DNA from: JBOFCS01 sp051646185
Lineage (GTDB): Bacteria; Actinomycetota; Actinomycetes; Mycobacteriales; Mycobacteriaceae
Assembly: GCA_051646185.1 (NCBI GenBank)
Contig: JBOFCS010000117.1
Span: 1-18,164 of the forward strand
Reading direction: 5' to 3'
DNA length: 18,164 nucleotides
In this document: piece by piece, positions 15,860 to 18,164 of the stretch
Layout of the letters: each line of letters opens with the position of its first letter
Numbering within the stretch: position 1 is the stretch's first letter
Position numbers and translations under genes: made by a program
Notes under the pieces: generated by a model
Seen by the model: only the letters and a program-made list of their open reading frames with translations
Told to the model about the DNA's origin: nothing
Databases searched by the model: none

Positions 15860-16072
15860 ATGATCGGATATGGTGGCATGGTAGAAAACTATGAGAGACA
15901 CAAGGATGCACTTCAAGAAGTTGCAGAATCAACCGCAGCCCATGTCGGGAAAATTGCGGTCATTATCGCTGAAGCTGTTCAGCAAGTAACGAGGGAGATT
16001 GGCGATCTCATTACCGACAGTTTTGAGGTTGTCGAGGCTAGTCGCAAGGCAAAACAAGACCAAGATAGGTGA
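15860..16072 (+). CDS. Small unrecognised protein (70 aa)
   Basis: Follows the desaturase by 36 bases, with AAGG at 15849-15852 seven bases before ATG 15860; it is probably the last gene of that operon. A second ATG at 15878 would shorten it by six residues. The product is predicted almost wholly helical: a polar N-terminal part (YERHKDALQEV), a central moderately hydrophobic segment (VGKIAVIIAEAVQQV), and a highly charged end (ASRKAKQDQDR). It has no signal peptide, no convincing transmembrane helix and no cysteines. An amphipathic helix that rests on the membrane or binds a partner is one reading. I know no family for it. Spacing and ribosome site support coding. Confidence 0.65.
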   Translation: MIGYGGMVENYERHKDALQEVAESTAAHVGKIAVIIAEAVQQVTREIGDLITDSFEVVEASRKAKQDQDR

Positions 16073-16084
16073 GTGGTTAAGACG

Positions 16085-16105
16085 CGCGCTCACTGGTAGA
16101 GCGTG
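16085..16105. terminator. Weak hairpin after the 70-aa gene
   Basis: CGCGCTC (16085-16091) and GAGCGTG (16099-16105) can form a 7-bp stem (one G-U pair) with a 7-base loop. No T-run follows. It may end the desaturase transcript before the ABC transporter promoter, but the stem is weak. Confidence 0.3.
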
Positions 16106-16110
16106 GCCTC

Positions 16111-16145
16111 TTGCTTCGTTGTGCTTACCGATTAGTCTGGGCACA
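16111..16145 (+). promoter_or_regulatory. Promoter of the second ABC operon, probably leaderless
   Basis: TTGCTT (16111-16116), a 16-base spacer, and TAGTCT (16133-16138) make a recognisable promoter. The -10 ends 6 bases before ATG 16145, so the transcript would begin at or beside the start codon. There is no ribosome site in front of that ATG, which agrees with leaderless translation. Confidence 0.5.
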
Positions 16146-16846
16146 TGCCCGATGAAAGTTTGCATGCAATCAGGTTCGACAATGTAGTCCGCGAGTATAA
16201 AGTTGGTGGACAAACGGTGCGGGCTTTGGATCGCGTCAGTTTCAGTCTTGCGCCGGGGCAGTTTACCTCGATTGTTGGTCCTTCCGGGGCCGGTAAGAGT
16301 ACTTTGCTGCATTTAATGGGTGCTCTTGATGCCCCAACTTCTGGGTCAATATCTTTTGAAGGCAAAGAGATATCGTTATTAGGCGACGATGCTCAATCGA
16401 ATTTTCGCCGACATTCCGTAGGTTTCATCTTTCAATTTTTTAACCTCCTTCCCACTATGTCAGCGTGGGAAAATGTCGCTGTACCACAGCTTCTTGATGG
16501 GAAACCTATTTCGGCAGCGAAAGTACAAGCACGGAAGTTATTGGAAGACGTAGGATTGGGCGGGCGGGCGGATCATCGCCCATCGGAGCTTTCCGGTGGG
16601 CAGATGCAACGGGTAGCTATTGCCCGAGCGTTGATGATGAATCCTCCGGTGATTTTAGCCGATGAACCCACCGGTAATCTTGATTCGCATACCGGTGCTG
16701 AGATACTTGATCTGCTTTCTGATATCGCCCATGAAGGCTCAGGTCGGTTGGTGGTGATGGTAACCCACGATCTGGAAGCGGCAGCTGCGACTGATCGAAT
16801 TATTTCTATGCGGGATGGCCGAATTGAATCGGATGTGCGCAAGTGA
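16145..16846 (+). CDS. ABC transporter ATP-binding protein (MacB/LolD type)
   Basis: A 233-residue ATPase for the permease encoded next. Motifs: Walker A GPSGAGKST (residues 45-53), Q-loop FIFQFFNLLPTMSAWEN (Q97), signature LSGGQMQR (149-156), Walker B VILADEPTGNLD (E174) and switch histidine H208 (VTHD). It belongs to the same class as the ATPase at 11923-12678 but is clearly divergent from it, so it is a separate system and not a recent duplicate. The stop overlaps the next start by 4 bases (GTGA). The start at ATG 16145 rests on the leaderless promoter reading; no other start fits better. Confidence 0.94.
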   Translation: MPDESLHAIRFDNVVREYKVGGQTVRALDRVSFSLAPGQFTSIVGPSGAGKSTLLHLMGALDAPTSGSISFEGKEISLLGDDAQSNFRRHSVGFIFQFFNLLPTMSAWENVAVPQLLDGKPISAAKVQARKLLEDVGLGGRADHRPSELSGGQMQRVAIARALMMNPPVILADEPTGNLDSHTGAEILDLLSDIAHEGSGRLVVMVTHDLEAAAATDRIISMRDGRIESDVRK

Positions 16847-18164
16847 AAGGTTTCTTCAGTCGTATTCGGCTTTTTAATCTTCGTGACTTGCTTACCCATA
16901 AGGCTAGGGTAGTTGCTTCCATTGGGGTTGTTGCTGTTTCGGGGGCCTTGCTTATTGCGGTACTGGGAACCTATGGCTCGCTCACCGGCTCAGTGGATAA
17001 ACTTGCCCGGAATGTAGCTGGTAATGCTGATCTTGAAATTACGGGGGTGACTGATAGCGGATTTAATGCTGATCTATTGTCAGCGGTGCGCAGTACCCCT
17101 GGTGTGAAAACGGCGGTTCCGTTAGTTCGTTCGCAAATAAATAATGCAGGTCAACGTATTTCACTTTTTGGAGTAGATTCTTCCATTACAGCCTTGGGCG
17201 GGCAGCTGCAATCTGCTGTAGAAGGGGAGTTAGGGGCGGGAATGCTTACTGGAGTTGCGGTTGGACCCGGAATGCAGTCTGTTGTGGGTGAATATATTAG
17301 TTTAGGCACCAAGACTTTTCCGGTAACCGCAGTTCTTCGCGGGGACAATGCTGAGTCAGTAAACGGTGGCCGCTTTGTCTTAGCTTTTCTTCCTATCGCA
17401 CAGTCCATTATGGAACGACCAACAACCTTGGATTCGATCTATGTTCTTGCCGAAGAGCAGGTTAGCATCACTGAATTAAGGAAAAATCTTAGGGAAAGCG
17501 TGGGTGGCCAAGCAGTGGTAGCTGATCCACTGTTCCGTACTGCACAAGCAAGTGCGGCTACTTCTATTACTAGAGATTCTACCTTGATGGTCTCTTTAAT
17601 TGCCCTGGTTGTATCGGCATTTCTAGTTTTTAATTCGATGAATATGGCTGTGGCTGAACGCAGGCAGACCTTGGCGATGTTACGTGCATTGGGGGCGCGT
17701 CGTGGGCCCATTGTGCGTGATCTTTTAGCTGAAGCGGCCTTGTTGGGCCTGCTTGGTGGTGCTATTGGCATTCCCCTGGGAATAGCGATGGGCCGATGGG
17801 CAATTGGTCGCTTACCGCCTTTTTTGGTGCAAACTTTCGATGCTCGAATGGAATATGTACTTCCGTCCTATGCGATACCCATAGCATTGGTGGCTTGCAT
17901 TGTTTCGAGCATTGCAGCTTCGGCCTGGGCGGCCCGTCAAGTTTTTGCGGTGGCACCGTTAGAAGCAATGTCACCACCGGAGGTCAGTAGTGCTGAAAAT
18001 GATAGACCGCCGCTGATGCGATCGGCTGCACTTATTGGTGTACTTGGTATTTCGGCGGGGGGTCTCTTGGCTTTTACAGTGCAGGGTAGGTTGGCACTGG
18101 GTGCTGGGGCGGTGTTCGCTATAGGGGCCTTAGCTCTGTGTTACGCCCTTACTGAACCTATTGC
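16843..18164 (+). CDS. ABC transporter permease, FtsX/MacB family (partial)
   Basis: Starts at GTG 16843, overlapping the ATPase stop by 4 bases, and stays open to the window edge (440 codons seen; the 3' end is missing). A cytoplasmic start (FFSRIRLFNLRDLLTHKARV) leads into helix 1 (~27-46). An extracytoplasmic domain follows (~47-243), with a MacB-like beginning (GNADLEITGV). The first FtsX helical module (~247-370) carries the motif ERRQTLAMLRALGARRGPI, and a new hydrophobic pair starts near residue 395. The layout predicts a duplicated FtsX protein of about 800 residues like the one at 9398-11926. The substrate is unknown; lipids, lipoproteins or peptides are usual for the class. Confidence 0.9.
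   Translation, partial: MKGFFSRIRLFNLRDLLTHKARVVASIGVVAVSGALLIAVLGTYGSLTGSVDKLARNVAGNADLEITGVTDSGFNADLLSAVRSTPGVKTAVPLVRSQINNAGQRISLFGVDSSITALGGQLQSAVEGELGAGMLTGVAVGPGMQSVVGEYISLGTKTFPVTAVLRGDNAESVNGGRFVLAFLPIAQSIMERPTTLDSIYVLAEEQVSITELRKNLRESVGGQAVVADPLFRTAQASAATSITRDSTLMVSLIALVVSAFLVFNSMNMAVAERRQTLAMLRALGARRGPIVRDLLAEAALLGLLGGAIGIPLGIAMGRWAIGRLPPFLVQTFDARMEYVLPSYAIPIALVACIVSSIAASAWAARQVFAVAPLEAMSPPEVSSAENDRPPLMRSAALIGVLGISAGGLLAFTVQGRLALGAGAVFAIGALALCYALTEPI

Noticed and set aside
9398..16072. Horizontal transfer island suggested by lower GC than hemL
   Set aside because: No integrase, transposase, tRNA or flanking repeat is present, and the families are ordinary for mycolate actinobacteria; the composition shift alone is not enough.

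Overview
The window looks like chromosomal DNA from a mycolate-type actinobacterium, most likely a Corynebacterium of moderate GC. The evidence is the gene order hemL, histidine phosphatase, TlpA/ResA-like thioredoxin, ccdA, resB, ccsA, ParA-like ATPase, DUF4229, which from memory matches Rv0524-Rv0531 of Mycobacterium tuberculosis and the hemL-ccs cluster of corynebacteria. GTG starts, tightly overlapping genes and probable leaderless promoters fit the same group. No rRNA, tRNA, CRISPR array, insertion sequence or phage gene was seen. No stretch longer than about 155 bases lacks a gene, and species cannot be fixed from the sequence alone.

Region 1 (1-6260) starts with the 3' end of an unidentified gene. 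A compact plus-strand operon follows, in which each gene overlaps or nearly touches the next: hemL (5-aminolevulinate synthesis), a phosphoglycerate-mutase-like phosphatase, a lipoprotein thioredoxin with a CGPC active site, ccdA, resB and ccsA. Together these couple the first steps of heme synthesis to System II cytochrome c maturation. CcdA passes electrons across the membrane, the thioredoxin reduces apocytochrome cysteines, and ResB/CcsA moves heme and ligates it.

Region 2 (6316-9390) holds a MinD/ParA-type ATPase with a long disordered N-terminus, a 51-residue membrane protein on the minus strand (7701-7856), a DUF4229 membrane protein, and a PLP enzyme of the cysteine synthase fold most like the cysteine desulfhydrase Cds1. 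A perfect 16-bp hairpin surrounds the stop codon of the last gene.

Region 3 (9398-16072) is a probable membrane lipid module. A FabR/DesT-type TetR repressor (minus strand) is divergent from a ferredoxin-reductase-like electron donor and a three-histidine-box acyl desaturase (plus strand). Their 152-base intergenic region carries two near-identical 14-base boxes, the second inside a perfect inverted repeat, which I read as repressor operators. Downstream of the TetR gene on its own strand is a MacB/FtsX-type ABC transporter (ATPase and 842-residue permease). Downstream of the desaturase is an unrecognised 70-residue protein.

Region 4 (16145-18164) is a second MacB/FtsX-type ABC transporter: an ATPase with a probable leaderless start, and a permease that runs off the window. 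I did not find a clearly new system. The most informative items are the operator architecture at the desaturase locus, the two small proteins, and the orphan ParA-like ATPase next to the cytochrome c maturation genes.
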